Positions 1 to 8,819 of a stretch of DNA of 64,000 nt are shown here, piece after piece. Below the pieces are notes generated by a model. That model made no database searches and was not told where the DNA came from. It saw nothing but the letters and a program-made list of their open reading frames with translations. The stretch covers positions 3,233,932 through 3,297,931 of the forward strand of contig CP046179.1 in assembly GCA_014075275.1 (NCBI GenBank). The letters run 5' to 3'. The stretch comes from Boseongicola sp. (GTDB lineage: Bacteria > Pseudomonadota > Alphaproteobacteria > Rhodobacterales > Rhodobacteraceae). A program made the position numbers and the translations under genes. The first letter of the stretch is position 1. Every line of letters begins with the position of its first letter.

Positions 1-2
1 AC

Positions 3-830
3 GGCGCAAAGCCGAAAGGAACCAACGCTTTGCTGCGCGCAATCGACTTCGACGATGTCCCTGCGGTGAAGTTGTTGTTGGAGGCAGGGGCCGAAGTCGA
101 TGAATTCAATGATGAAGAAATCGGTGGCGAAAAGCCCTTTGTGATCCCCGCATTGCATCAGGCGGCACGGCGGATGAGCGGGCGCGAAATGATCGAAACA
201 TTGCTGGACGCCGGTGCAGATGCAACCCGAGTCTATGAAGGGATGGCGCCCTATGCATTCGCGCGGGTGTTCGGAAACGACGCGCTTTCTCAAGCGCTTA
301 CCGCGCGAGGACACACAACGACCCTTTCCCCGATTGAACGGTTGCTGGCCCAAATAGCCGATAATGAGCTTCCGGGTGGAACGTTCATTGATCCCGCAAA
401 AATGCCGGAAGCTGCGCGAAATATCGTGCGTTTGATCCTGCATCTTCCCGGCAAGCTGGACCATATAGAGAGGTTGGTTGAGGCCGGTGCAGAGTATGAC
501 CTCGCAGACGATCAAGGGCTGACTCCTGTGCAACTGGCGGGTTGGGAAGGTTTGCCAGAAGTGTTGGGATATTTCCTTGGTTTGAAACCGGATCTTGGAC
601 ACATTAACGGTTATGGCGGGACATTGCTGTCAACGATCATTCATGGGTCCGAGAATGGGCCAGATCGCGCGGCGCGGGACTATGTGACCTGTTTGGAACT
701 GGCATTGAACGAAGGGGTTGCACTACCGCGCAGAGCCATAGAGCTTGCGGGCGAGCCGCATGTCGCCGCGTTTCTGGCGGACTGGGCCGAGGCGCATCCC
801 GGTCAGGTCGTGGAGGGTGGCGTTGCCTGA
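3..830 (+). CDS. Ankyrin-repeat protein, 5' end outside window
   Basis: The reading frame is open from the first bases of the window. The residues before the TTG at 30 (GAKPKGTNALLRAI) read like the start of an ankyrin repeat, so the true start lies upstream and the gene is partial. Ankyrin-type units (G-N-A-L-x-x-A-I, then LLLEAGAEVD, LLDAGADA and LVEAGAEYD) recur, fitting a protein-protein interaction scaffold. No signal peptide or enzyme domain is visible in the part present. Its 3' end overlaps the start of the phosphatase-like gene by 8 bases, so the two are probably co-transcribed. The partner is unknown. Confidence 0.75.
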   Translation, partial: GAKPKGTNALLRAIDFDDVPAVKLLLEAGAEVDEFNDEEIGGEKPFVIPALHQAARRMSGREMIETLLDAGADATRVYEGMAPYAFARVFGNDALSQALTARGHTTTLSPIERLLAQIADNELPGGTFIDPAKMPEAARNIVRLILHLPGKLDHIERLVEAGAEYDLADDQGLTPVQLAGWEGLPEVLGYFLGLKPDLGHINGYGGTLLSTIIHGSENGPDRAARDYVTCLELALNEGVALPRRAIELAGEPHVAAFLADWAEAHPGQVVEGGVA

Positions 831-1332
831 ATGGTCGGTCAGCGAATTGCCACTTGGCAATGGTGTGCTGGGGATCAGCCCGATTCCCGGCCGCCAAGGA
901 AACTATACGTCTGATTTCAACCGCTTGGCCCTTTGGGGGCCGTCTTTGGTTCTGACGATGACGACATCGTTGGAACTTTCTCGGGTCGGTGCGGATGGTC
1001 TTGCGGATGATCTGGCTGCGCTTGGCGTCGCCTGGAGGCACCTTCCAATCATCGATTTCGGGGCCCCGGGGTCCGAGACCGAACCGCTCTGGTCCGACGT
1101 TTCTTTGCAGGTGCATGAGATATTGGCGGAGGGTGGCAAAGTTCTGACGCACTGTTTCGGGGGTTGTGGTCGGTCGGGGATGATTACGCTCAGAGTGATG
1201 GTGGAAGCGGGGGAAGATGCTGAAAAGGCGCTTACGCGGCTGCGTTTGGTTCGACCATGTGCTGTTGAAACGGATGCGCAATCCTCGTGGGCCGCTGCCG
1301 CGAATGGCGCGCAGAAAGAAGGGCGCGAATAA
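823..1332 (+). CDS. Dual-specificity/tyrosine phosphatase-like protein
   Basis: A protein of about 169 aa carries the cysteine phosphatase signature HCFGGCGRSG (HCxxGxxRSG), the phosphate-binding loop of the protein tyrosine/dual-specificity phosphatase superfamily. An Asp in the PIIDFGAP segment upstream could be the general acid. I chose the TTG at 823 because GGAGGG sits 6 bases before it; the GTG at 817 lies too close to that site. A longer frame from 745 lies inside the ankyrin gene. The protein is probably cytosolic, and its substrate is unknown. It overlaps the ankyrin gene upstream and the small membrane protein downstream, so the three look like one operon. Confidence 0.75.
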   Translation: MPEWSVSELPLGNGVLGISPIPGRQGNYTSDFNRLALWGPSLVLTMTTSLELSRVGADGLADDLAALGVAWRHLPIIDFGAPGSETEPLWSDVSLQVHEILAEGGKVLTHCFGGCGRSGMITLRVMVEAGEDAEKALTRLRLVRPCAVETDAQSSWAAAANGAQKEGRE

Positions 1333-1652
1333 TGCGTGATAGCGCGCCAAGTGATGGCCTTAGATTTTTGTTTACAGGGCTCTACGCCCTTTGGGTGCTG
1401 CTGTTTTGTTATGCCTTTTTTGCATTTTTAAACACGCCATCTGAAGGCGATGGGTTCACCGCCGGAATGAACCGACCGCTGACATATCTGGGATGGCAGG
1501 GCGCGGCGGGGATGTTGGCGTTTGCGGTATTTGGTGTTGGACGGCATTGGCCCAAGGGATCACCAGCGCGCAGGCTGTCTTTGCTGCCGCTGGTGATTGC
1601 CTTGCTGCATGTGATTGGAATTGTTGGCGTAATCTTTTGGGCGCGGGCCTAG
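1332..1652 (+). CDS. Small membrane protein, unknown function
   Basis: This 106-aa protein starts at an ATG that overlaps the TAA of the phosphatase gene (TAATG). It has three clear hydrophobic stretches: one near residues 10-35 (LFTGLYALWVLLFCYAFFAF), one around 50-70, and one at the C-terminus (LLPLVIALLHVIGIVGVIFW). It is therefore a small inner-membrane protein. I do not recognise a named family. Its stop overlaps the convergent rsgA stop by a few bases. Confidence 0.65.
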   Translation: MRDSAPSDGLRFLFTGLYALWVLLFCYAFFAFLNTPSEGDGFTAGMNRPLTYLGWQGAAGMLAFAVFGVGRHWPKGSPARRLSLLPLVIALLHVIGIVGVIFWARA

Positions 1653-2670
1653 TCGCCGCGGTTCTTGCGCTTCTCTGACATCACATTTCGCACCATCTTG
1701 CCAAAGCCTTTGTCTCGGGCACGGGCTTGGGCGATGGTTTCCGAGTTGCGTAGGTCTTCGGCCAACAGTTTTCGCCATCGTGCGACACGCTGAGGTTCCA
1801 AGTCGCCCGCTTCAATCGCGGCTTTCACAGCGCAGCCCGGTTCGCTTTCGTGGGCACAGTCGCTGAAGCGACATTCAGTTGTAAGCGCTTCGATATCCTT
1901 AAATACCTGAGCGATCCCATCACCGGAATCGACAATCCTAAGGGCGCGCATGCCCGGCGTGTCAATCAACCAACCGCCGGCTTCAACGCGCACCAATTCG
2001 CGGGCGGTTGTGGTGTGCCGTCCCTTGGCATCGTCTTCGCGGATGTCCTGGGTTACTGCTTCGCCACCCGCCAGTGCATTCCGAATGGTGGTCTTACCGA
2101 CGCCCGATGACCCGGCCAATGCCAAGGTTTCACCAGCGCGGCACCAGGGGTGCAAACGTTTGATCTCTAACGGGTCTTTGGCGTCCACGGCCAACGCAGT
2201 CACAAGGGGAGACAAACGTTCGGCGCGTTTCACATAGCTGTCGGGGTCTTCGTCCAGATCGGCTTTCGTCAGGATGATCAACGGCAGACAACCCGCCTCG
2301 GACGCCATGACCAGATAGCGTTCCAGACGTGCCTCGTTAAAGTCGGCGTTGCATGAACTGACAATGCCAAGCGTCGTGACGTTGGCGGCGATCAACTGTT
2401 CGCGGGCGTCTTCCCCGGCGGCGCGGCGTTTCAGGACGGACACACGTTCGAACACATCGGCGACGGCATCGTCATCGGCTAGAACCCAATCGCCAACGGC
2501 GATGTTCCCGGTGCCGTTTGGTGCGCGCAATGTCCTTGTTTCATTAGGGGATATCGCGGTGATCCGGTCGCGATGAACCGAGGTAACGCGAAGGGGTGAA
2601 GATCATTTGCGTCGCCCTGACGCACAAAATGCGCCGACCATCCGAGGTCAGCATAGGAAAGTTCAGTCAT
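1649..2670 (-). pseudogene. rsgA: Ribosome small-subunit GTPase RsgA, frameshifted near the N-terminus
   Basis: RsgA is a circularly permuted GTPase that helps mature the 30S subunit. The long frame (1649-2530) has the G4 motif TKAD, the P-loop GSSGVGKTT, the G3 motif DTPG and the C-terminal zinc motif DCAHESEPGC. Its N-terminal OB-fold part starts at the ATG at 2670 in another frame (MTELSYADLGWSAHFVRQ). The frames join if one base is missing near 2591-2600 (a GAAGGGG run on the plus strand): after that point the second frame reads RVTSVHRDRIT, as expected for this family. The ORF start at 2530 (TTG) lies inside the conserved protein, so it is unlikely to be real. The break is either a true mutation or a sequence error. 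Confidence 0.85.
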
Positions 2671-2813
2671 TGGTTGGGTAGCCCTTGGAAAACGAAAACG
2701 GGCTGCGTTGCCGATTTGGCGAGCAGCTTATAATTCCGTGGCCTGACGTGCGTTAGCGACGTGCGGCCCGGAGGGGCGATACATTGGCCATAAATCCTCC
2801 GATCGTTCGTTTG

Positions 2814-2913
2814 GGTGAGAGGCTGGACAACGACCCAAGCGGGGCTCGTTACGGCTGCTTCCTTCCGGATCTGACCGGGTTGGCGAGGCGCCTGCCCGCG
2901 CCAACCTCTCACC
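2814..2913 (-). ncRNA. ffs: Signal recognition particle RNA (4.5S)
   Basis: Read on the minus strand, this has the universally conserved SRP core GGTCAGATCCGGAAGGAAGC followed by AGCCGTAACG, the Ffh-binding domain IV loop. The ends GGTGAGAGG and CCTCTCACC pair over 9 bp and close a rod of about 100 nt, the usual size for proteobacterial 4.5S RNA. It works with Ffh in co-translational targeting to the membrane. Any ORF reading across this stretch is spurious. Confidence 0.95.
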
Positions 2914-3064
2914 TCTGCATGTAGTTGGAAGCGATTAGATTCGCAAGTCTGACACTTCGAGAATGACGATTGGCACGCTTGGCCATATGTTTGGCACGTT
3001 CTGCGAGTGTTGCGGCATCAATCGTCGGCTACTTCATCTTCAGCATTCAGATTGGAGAAACGAA

Positions 3065-3880
3065 ATGACTCGCAAATATCAAACGGTTCTGGTCACCGGC
3101 GCATCGTCAGGCATGGGCAAGGACTTTGCCCTTCGACTGTTGAAAGATGGCATGACCGTCTATGCCGCTGCCCGCAGTGTGGGGAAGATGAAGGATTTGG
3201 AAGACGCGGGGGCGATTGTTCTGGCGATGGATATTACCAAGGAAGGCGATGTTGTTGCAGCAGTTGAGAAGATCAAAGCCGGGCATGGTGGTGTTGATGT
3301 TTTGATCAACAATGCAGGCTATGGGCAGTACGGACCTATGGAAGATACGCCGGTCGACAAAGCACAGTATCAGTTTGAAGTGAACCTGTTCGGTCTGGCG
3401 CGTCTGACGCAACTTTTGCTGCCATCAATGCGCAGCAAGAAGGCCGGGCTGATCATCAACATCAGTTCGGTGGGTGGCAAGATATATACGCCGCTAGGGT
3501 CTTGGTATCATGCGACAAAACATGCGCTAGAGGGGTGGTCGGATTGTCTGCGGATCGAGCTGAGGCCGCTTGGGATTGATGTTGTGATTATCGAGCCGGG
3601 CTTGATTGATTCTGGGTTCAGCGGCGCACTTGAGGCCAACTTTGTCGCCGCCGAAGACACTGCCTATTCGAAGATGATTGATGCACTAATGAAAGCAGCC
3701 GAAAGTGGTATTGCCGCTTCGCCACCTAGCGTCATTACCGATCTTGTCGTGAAAGCGATAAATGCACGCCAGCCAAAAACCCGCTATGCTGCTGGAAAGA
3801 TGGGATCTTCGGGAATATTTATGCGGTGGCTGCTGCCGGATCGTTGGTTTGACAGGATGATAATGAGCCAGTTTTCATGA
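3065..3880 (+). CDS. Short-chain dehydrogenase/reductase (SDR)
   Basis: A 271-aa classical SDR that reduces or oxidises a carbonyl or alcohol with NAD(P). It shows the cofactor motif TGASSGMG at residues 11-18, NNAG, the catalytic Ser in INISS and the catalytic YHATK. The ATG at 3065 is preceded by TTGGAGAAACGAA, a good ribosome site; the longer frame from 2963 lacks one. The AraC-type regulator follows with an ATGA overlap, so the regulator may control this enzyme. The substrate cannot be told from sequence. Confidence 0.85.
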   Translation: MTRKYQTVLVTGASSGMGKDFALRLLKDGMTVYAAARSVGKMKDLEDAGAIVLAMDITKEGDVVAAVEKIKAGHGGVDVLINNAGYGQYGPMEDTPVDKAQYQFEVNLFGLARLTQLLLPSMRSKKAGLIINISSVGGKIYTPLGSWYHATKHALEGWSDCLRIELRPLGIDVVIIEPGLIDSGFSGALEANFVAAEDTAYSKMIDALMKAAESGIAASPPSVITDLVVKAINARQPKTRYAAGKMGSSGIFMRWLLPDRWFDRMIMSQFS

Positions 3881-4860
3881 CGCGACCTTTTACCGTTGAT
3901 CTTGGTTGGGCAGCCTTGCTGAACAACCTGGGTATTCGTGCCGCTGACCTTTTGCGATCGGCGCGGTTGCCCGATGGGTTGTTCACTGAAGGTCGCCCGA
4001 CCTTGAACACCGACGAGTTCATGCGGTTGTGGAACGCGGTTGTAAATGCGTTGGACAGCGAAACTCCGGCGTTGGTGCTTGGGCAGTCGGTGACGTCCGA
4101 GACGTTCAGCCCGCCCTTGCTTGCCGCGTTTTGCAGCCCCAATATGACGACCGCATCGCGGCGTTTGGCGACTTATAAGCCATTGATTGGCGCGTGTATT
4201 TTGGAATCACACGAAACTTTGGGTGGGTTGGAGCTGACCTATGGTGGCGAGCCCGGGGTGGAATTGCCAGAAGAGTTTCTGCTGACCGAGTTGGTTTTTC
4301 TAGTGCACCTAATTCGGTTGGCGACCAAGGCGCAGGTGAATCCTATTGCGGTTGAAATGGTCTCGCCACCGGATCATCCGGCCTATGCTGAGTTCTTTGG
4401 GCACCGGGTTCGAACCGGGCCGTTTAACCGGGTTGTCTTCGCGCCCGGGGATGCCGATCGGCCATTTTTGTCGGCAAATCCTGCGTTGTTCGGCGTGTTT
4501 GAACCCGAGCTTCGGGCGCGGCTGGATGAGTTGGAGCGGGATACTCAGGTCACGGATCGGGTGCGAGCCGTTTTGATGGAAGCGATGCCGAGCGGTCAGC
4601 CGGAAGTGAAGGAAGTGGCGCGGCGGTTGGGGATGAGTCAGCGGAGTTTGCAGCGTAAGCTGAATGGCGAAGGCACGAATTTTCAGGCCGAGTTGCAGGC
4701 GCTGCGCGAGCGGTTGGCGCGGGGGTATCTGGCGGATACGACCCACACCAGTTCAGAGATTTCGTTCCTTCTAGGGTATGAAGATCCGAACAGTTTTATC
4801 CGTGCCTTTAGCGGTTGGACTGGGACATCGCCCGAAGCGATGCGGTCTCAGTTGCATTAA
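3877..4860 (+). CDS. AraC-family transcriptional regulator
   Basis: This 327-aa protein has the layout of OruR/ArgR-like AraC regulators: an N-terminal ligand domain of about 200 residues (arabinose-binding-like) and a C-terminal pair of helix-turn-helix motifs (VKEVARRLGMSQRSLQRKL, then ISFLLGYEDPNSFIRAF, the standard second HTH). It starts in an ATGA overlap with the SDR gene, so the two are co-transcribed, and the regulator probably responds to a substrate of the SDR. The ligand is unknown. Confidence 0.85.
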   Translation: MTRPFTVDLGWAALLNNLGIRAADLLRSARLPDGLFTEGRPTLNTDEFMRLWNAVVNALDSETPALVLGQSVTSETFSPPLLAAFCSPNMTTASRRLATYKPLIGACILESHETLGGLELTYGGEPGVELPEEFLLTELVFLVHLIRLATKAQVNPIAVEMVSPPDHPAYAEFFGHRVRTGPFNRVVFAPGDADRPFLSANPALFGVFEPELRARLDELERDTQVTDRVRAVLMEAMPSGQPEVKEVARRLGMSQRSLQRKLNGEGTNFQAELQALRERLARGYLADTTHTSSEISFLLGYEDPNSFIRAFSGWTGTSPEAMRSQLH

Positions 4861-4874
4861 CCTTTCGTTAAGAC

Positions 4875-5219
4875 TTACTTCGACTTCTTGGTCGGTTTCG
4901 GCTTCAACGTGCGTGCGTTGGCGACGCATTTCGTAAAAACCGTCTTGAGAGCCGCGTCGTCCGCAATCAGGTCATCGCGAATTTCGACGTATCCGCGCAT
5001 TGTGCTGTTGTATTGGATAACGTCGTATGGCCCGTGTTCGTCTTCGAATGCGGTTTTATCGTCCTTGGATAAACGAAACGCTAAGGTGCCGTCCGGTGCC
5101 AGAAAGCTGAACATGTTTCCGTTCATCGAGGTATAGCGCGAGGCCTTGCCTTTGATGGCGAAGTCGTCAAACCCCGCCACCAAGTTTTCGTAAACCGCGA
5201 GCTTTTGTTCGCGGTCCAT
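4875..5219 (-). CDS. Small protein resembling the TfoX N-terminal domain
   Basis: A 114-aa cytosolic protein without a signal peptide. The pattern of a glycine- and methionine-rich strand (SMNGNMFSF), then LAFRLSKDD, then MRGYVEIRDDLI resembles single-domain TfoX/Sxy N-terminal proteins, but the match is by eye and moderate. The C-terminus is lysine-rich (KPKPTKKSK). It starts just downstream of the cpdB stop on the same strand (4-base gap), so it is probably translated from the cpdB transcript. Its function is unknown; a role in competence should not be assumed. Confidence 0.55.
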   Translation of the reverse strand: MDREQKLAVYENLVAGFDDFAIKGKASRYTSMNGNMFSFLAPDGTLAFRLSKDDKTAFEDEHGPYDVIQYNSTMRGYVEIRDDLIADDAALKTVFTKCVANARTLKPKPTKKSK

Positions 5220-5222
5220 GTT

Positions 5223-7199
5223 TTACAGCTTCAGCCGGAACAGCGCGAACCCATCTGCACCGTCGCCTGCCGGGGCGACATCGAGACCTTTCAGGTCATC
5301 CACATAATCCGCAGCCTTCGGCCCGGTTTCGAACAGAACTGAAGTGTCGGCCAGTGGCGCAAAGGTCCAGTTGGCGTCTGCCGATGGCTGGATCGTGCCC
5401 TGTTCGACGATGTAGCGGACGATCACGTCGCGGTTGGTGTCGGGGGCTTCGAAGATCACTGTGGATCCGTCTGCGCCCGGGAACGAACCGCCGCCGCTGG
5501 CGCGGTAGTTGTTGGTTGCGATCACAAACTCCATATCGTCTGTCACCGGCTGGCCGTTGTAGGACAGGTTCTTGATCCGGTTTGCAGTCGGGTTCAGGTC
5601 TTCGCCCTTTGGCCCGTATTTGGACGGCTGGCTGAGGTCGATCTGGTAGGTCACGCCGTCCATCACGTCGAAGTTGTAGGACGGGAAAGATGGGTTCAGA
5701 AGTGAGGTGTCGCTGGTTCCCGGTGTGACCTGATTGAACATACCGGCCGAGCGTTCCAGCCAATCGCGGACCTCTTTGCCCGAAATGCGCACAGCGCGCA
5801 CGGTGTTCGGATAGAGGTAAAGGTCGGCCACGTTCTTGATCGCCACATCGCCCGCTGGCACGTCGGTGTAGTATTCGGGGCCACCGCGACCACCGGCTTT
5901 GAACGGCGCTGCGGCTGAGAGGATTGGAAGGCCCTCGTGTTCAGTGCCTTTCATCATCTCTTCGATGTACCATTTCTGGGCGATTGAGACGATTTGCACT
6001 GATGGGTCATCGGCGACCAATGCGAAGTAGCTGTGCAAGGGTGCTGCGGTCTTGCCGACGGCGGTGCGGACATAGTTCAGTGTCGCTTCGTGGTCGGCCT
6101 TGGTTGCGGACAGCACATCTTCGCGGCTTTCGACAAGTGCCGAAGTTGAGCGGTCTTCGTTGCGCTTGCTGATGGGCCGGGTTTCGACAGCAGTGTTCAC
6201 CACGCGCCAATCGCCGCCTTCACGCTCCAGCATCAGGTCGATCACGCCCAAGTGGCTGCCCCAGAACCCGCCCATTGTGGCAGGCTTGCCGTGGATCAGG
6301 CCGTTTTCGGCGTCAACGGCTGAGTAGTCGGCGTAGGTGGCCGAAGGGAAGACAAGGTGGCTGTGGCCGGTGACCAGCGCGTCGATGCCGTCGACAGCGG
6401 CCAATGGGACCGATGCGTTTTCCATACCGTCAGTTTCATCTGCCGAGCCAATCCCTGAGTGGCTGAGCGCGATGATGATGTCAGCGCCTTCTTCACGCAT
6501 TTGCGGCACATAAGCGCGCGCGGTCTGCACGATGTCGCGGGCGGTGACGTTGCCTTCTAGGTGCTTGCGGTCCCAGTTCATGACCTGTGGTGGCACAAAG
6601 CCGATAAGGCCGACTTTGATGGCGTGTTCGTCGCCGTTACCGTCTTTCAGCATCCGGTCGAGGATGACGTAGGGTTGGATTAGCGTGTCGTCGGCGGCGG
6701 GGCTTGCGCCTTCGTTCTTGACGATGTTGGCGGAAATGACTGGGAAGTTTGCGCCAGCCAGCGACTTCATCAGGAAGTCCAGGCCGTAGTTGAATTCGTG
6801 GTTGCCCAGCGTCGATGCATCAAAGCCCACGGTGTTCATCGCGGTGATGACCGGGTGCATGTCGCCTTCTTTCATGCCGCGTTCGTAAGCGATGTAATCG
6901 CCCATTGGGTTGCCTTGCAGGAAGTCGCCGTTGTCGAGAAGCAGCGAATTTGTGGCCTCGGCGCGGATGTCGGCGATATGGGCGGCGGTGCGGGCAAGGC
7001 CGACGGTGTCGCGGGGTTTGTCGGCGTAATAGTCATAAGGCCAGACGTGTACGTGAAGGTCAGTAGTTTCCATAATGCGCAGGTGTGCTTGGCCGCCTGC
7101 AGCGCGAGCCGAGAACGGGTGCAGCGCGATCAGGCTGGCACCAGCGGTGGTGGCAAGGAACGAGCGTCGGCTCATAGCGGTCGAGTTCTTAAATGACAT
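5223..7199 (-). CDS. cpdB: Periplasmic 2',3'-cyclic-nucleotide 2'-phosphodiesterase/3'-nucleotidase
   Basis: At 658 aa this matches CpdB, which hydrolyses 2',3'-cyclic nucleotides and then 3'-nucleotides to scavenge phosphate and nucleosides in the periplasm. The N-terminus has a twin-arginine signal (SRRSFLATTAG, then an Ala-rich h-region ending SARA). The metallophosphatase motifs appear in order: TTDLHVH, DNGDF, GNHEFNYG, LSHSG and GHSHLV. The C-terminal 5'-nucleotidase domain follows, with NNYRASGGGSFPG. GGGGAGAT lies 4 bases before the ATG. A small TfoX-like gene follows. Confidence 0.92.
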   Translation of the reverse strand: MSFKNSTAMSRRSFLATTAGASLIALHPFSARAAGGQAHLRIMETTDLHVHVWPYDYYADKPRDTVGLARTAAHIADIRAEATNSLLLDNGDFLQGNPMGDYIAYERGMKEGDMHPVITAMNTVGFDASTLGNHEFNYGLDFLMKSLAGANFPVISANIVKNEGASPAADDTLIQPYVILDRMLKDGNGDEHAIKVGLIGFVPPQVMNWDRKHLEGNVTARDIVQTARAYVPQMREEGADIIIALSHSGIGSADETDGMENASVPLAAVDGIDALVTGHSHLVFPSATYADYSAVDAENGLIHGKPATMGGFWGSHLGVIDLMLEREGGDWRVVNTAVETRPISKRNEDRSTSALVESREDVLSATKADHEATLNYVRTAVGKTAAPLHSYFALVADDPSVQIVSIAQKWYIEEMMKGTEHEGLPILSAAAPFKAGGRGGPEYYTDVPAGDVAIKNVADLYLYPNTVRAVRISGKEVRDWLERSAGMFNQVTPGTSDTSLLNPSFPSYNFDVMDGVTYQIDLSQPSKYGPKGEDLNPTANRIKNLSYNGQPVTDDMEFVIATNNYRASGGGSFPGADGSTVIFEAPDTNRDVIVRYIVEQGTIQPSADANWTFAPLADTSVLFETGPKAADYVDDLKGLDVAPAGDGADGFALFRLKL

Positions 7200-7385
7200 G
7201 AATATCTCCCCAGGTGAGTCGGTTTATTATCTGATGGGAACATGAAATCGCCGTGACACCCAGCCGAAAATCGAGGAGCTAAGGATAGTTCGCGACATGG
7301 CGTGTCCAACTCGCTGAAAATGCGGGGTCTTGCAGGCAGTTGCGCTTGGGCGTTTATTGGCCGAGGCAGCTAAAGGGCAGGCAAC

Positions 7386-8348
7386 GTGAAGCACGCAGAA
7401 ACCGTAACTTTTGGCGGTTCGGGATTGGACCGGGCAGCGAAGGTGCGCGAAGACAAGGCCGCATTGGCGCAGCTATTGGCCGAAGACAGCCCAAGAGTAT
7501 TGCCGTTTTGGCGCGGCAAGCCGCTTTTGGCGGTGGATACCGGTGCGCCGGTTTGGTTGGCAGCCAATCATTCGGTTCTGGATGACGCAGATGAAGCGCC
7601 CGTTTTTCTGGGGTTGGACGAGGGCGAGGCGCGGTTTGCGCAGGATATTTCGAACTGGGAACCGGATGCAGTGCCGGACACAGTTGGCGCGTTTCATGAT
7701 CCGTCTGAACAGCTGCATCCCAATCTGCCGGCGACGCAAGCGTTTGCCGAGTTGAGGGCGAACATGACCCGGTTGTCGGCCCGCGATGCCGAACTTGTTG
7801 CAACGGCCAAATCCATTATCAACTGGCATGAGACCCACGGATACTGTGCGAAGTGTGGTGGAAAAAGCGAGATTGCGAACGCGGGGTGGCAAAGGGATTG
7901 TCCTGCTTGCGGATCGCACCACTTTCCGCGCACGGACCCAGTCGTGATTATGCTGATCCTGCACGGAAACTCGGTGCTAGTTGGGCGGTCGCCCGGCTGG
8001 CCTGAAGGCATGTATTCTTTGTTGGCAGGTTTTGTGGAACCAGGAGAGACAATCGAAGCGGCTGTGCGGCGCGAGACATTGGAAGAGTCTGGGATCAAGG
8101 TAGGACCCGTTGATTACTTGTCGTCGCAGCCTTGGCCATTTCCGTCTTCGTTGATGTTTGGATGTTGCGGGATCGCCCAAACCACTGACATCGTTGTCGA
8201 CACCGACGAGCTGGAAGATGCGGTTTGGGTGACACGGGAAGACATGATGACGGCGACCCTTGGGAACCATCCAAAGATCAATCCGGCCAGAAAAGGGTCG
8301 ATTGCGCGATTTCTGATCGATAACTGGCTTGCCGATACGCTCGACTAA
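7386..8348 (+). CDS. nudC: NAD(+) diphosphatase NudC
   Basis: This 320-aa protein has the full NudC layout: an N-terminal domain, a four-cysteine zinc ribbon (YCAKCGG and CPACGSHHFPRTDP) and a Nudix box starting GFVEPGE and ending REtxEESG. NudC cleaves NAD(H) and removes NAD caps from RNA. The start is a GTG at 7386 after GGGCAGG. The SRPBCC-like gene begins 15 bases after the stop on the same strand, so the two are probably one transcript. Confidence 0.92.
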   Translation: MKHAETVTFGGSGLDRAAKVREDKAALAQLLAEDSPRVLPFWRGKPLLAVDTGAPVWLAANHSVLDDADEAPVFLGLDEGEARFAQDISNWEPDAVPDTVGAFHDPSEQLHPNLPATQAFAELRANMTRLSARDAELVATAKSIINWHETHGYCAKCGGKSEIANAGWQRDCPACGSHHFPRTDPVVIMLILHGNSVLVGRSPGWPEGMYSLLAGFVEPGETIEAAVRRETLEESGIKVGPVDYLSSQPWPFPSSLMFGCCGIAQTTDIVVDTDELEDAVWVTREDMMTATLGNHPKINPARKGSIARFLIDNWLADTLD

Positions 8349-8363
8349 AGCGATCAAGAGACC

Positions 8364-8819
8364 ATGAAGTTTGCGACCCACGAAGATATCGACGCACCGA
8401 TCCAGACAGTATTCGACTCTGCCACGGATTTTGACGGTTTTGAACGGCAAATGCTGCGGCGAGGGATTGATGTGGCTCATGACGAGGCGCTGCCGCCGCC
8501 CATGCCCGGTGCGCGCTGGCGCATTTCATTGCCATGGCGAAATCGGACCTATGAGATAGATGCCGATCTTCTGTCAGTAGATGAGGGTGTTGGTTATGCT
8601 ATCGAGGCCAAATCAGGTGGCGTAAATGGCTTGGCCGTTGTGGATCTCGTGGCCTTGTCGAAATCGCGGACGCGGTTGTTTGTTTCGCTTGATCTGCGCG
8701 CGTCCAGCTTTGGGTCCAGGTTGTTGCTGCAATCGCTCAGGCTGACCAAGTCGTCACTGACGAAACGGTTCAATGCGCGCATTCATGCGTTCAGCAGATC
8801 GGTTCCGACTGACGACTAA
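8364..8819 (+). CDS. SRPBCC-like (START-domain) small protein
   Basis: A 151-aa protein that looks like the SRPBCC/polyketide-cyclase-like fold: an N-terminal strand (KFATHEDIDAPIQTVF), a long central beta region and a C-terminal helix (LLLQSLRLTKSSLTKRFNARI). Such proteins bind hydrophobic ligands, but no specific role can be assigned. Its stop overlaps the stop of the convergent sulfotransferase gene by 4 bases. It follows nudC closely. Confidence 0.6.
   Translation: MKFATHEDIDAPIQTVFDSATDFDGFERQMLRRGIDVAHDEALPPPMPGARWRISLPWRNRTYEIDADLLSVDEGVGYAIEAKSGGVNGLAVVDLVALSKSRTRLFVSLDLRASSFGSRLLLQSLRLTKSSLTKRFNARIHAFSRSVPTDD

Noticed and set aside
2479-2530. TTG at 2530 as the true rsgA start
   Set aside because: It falls inside the OB-fold domain. 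The conserved N-terminus lies upstream in another frame, so a frameshift is the better explanation.
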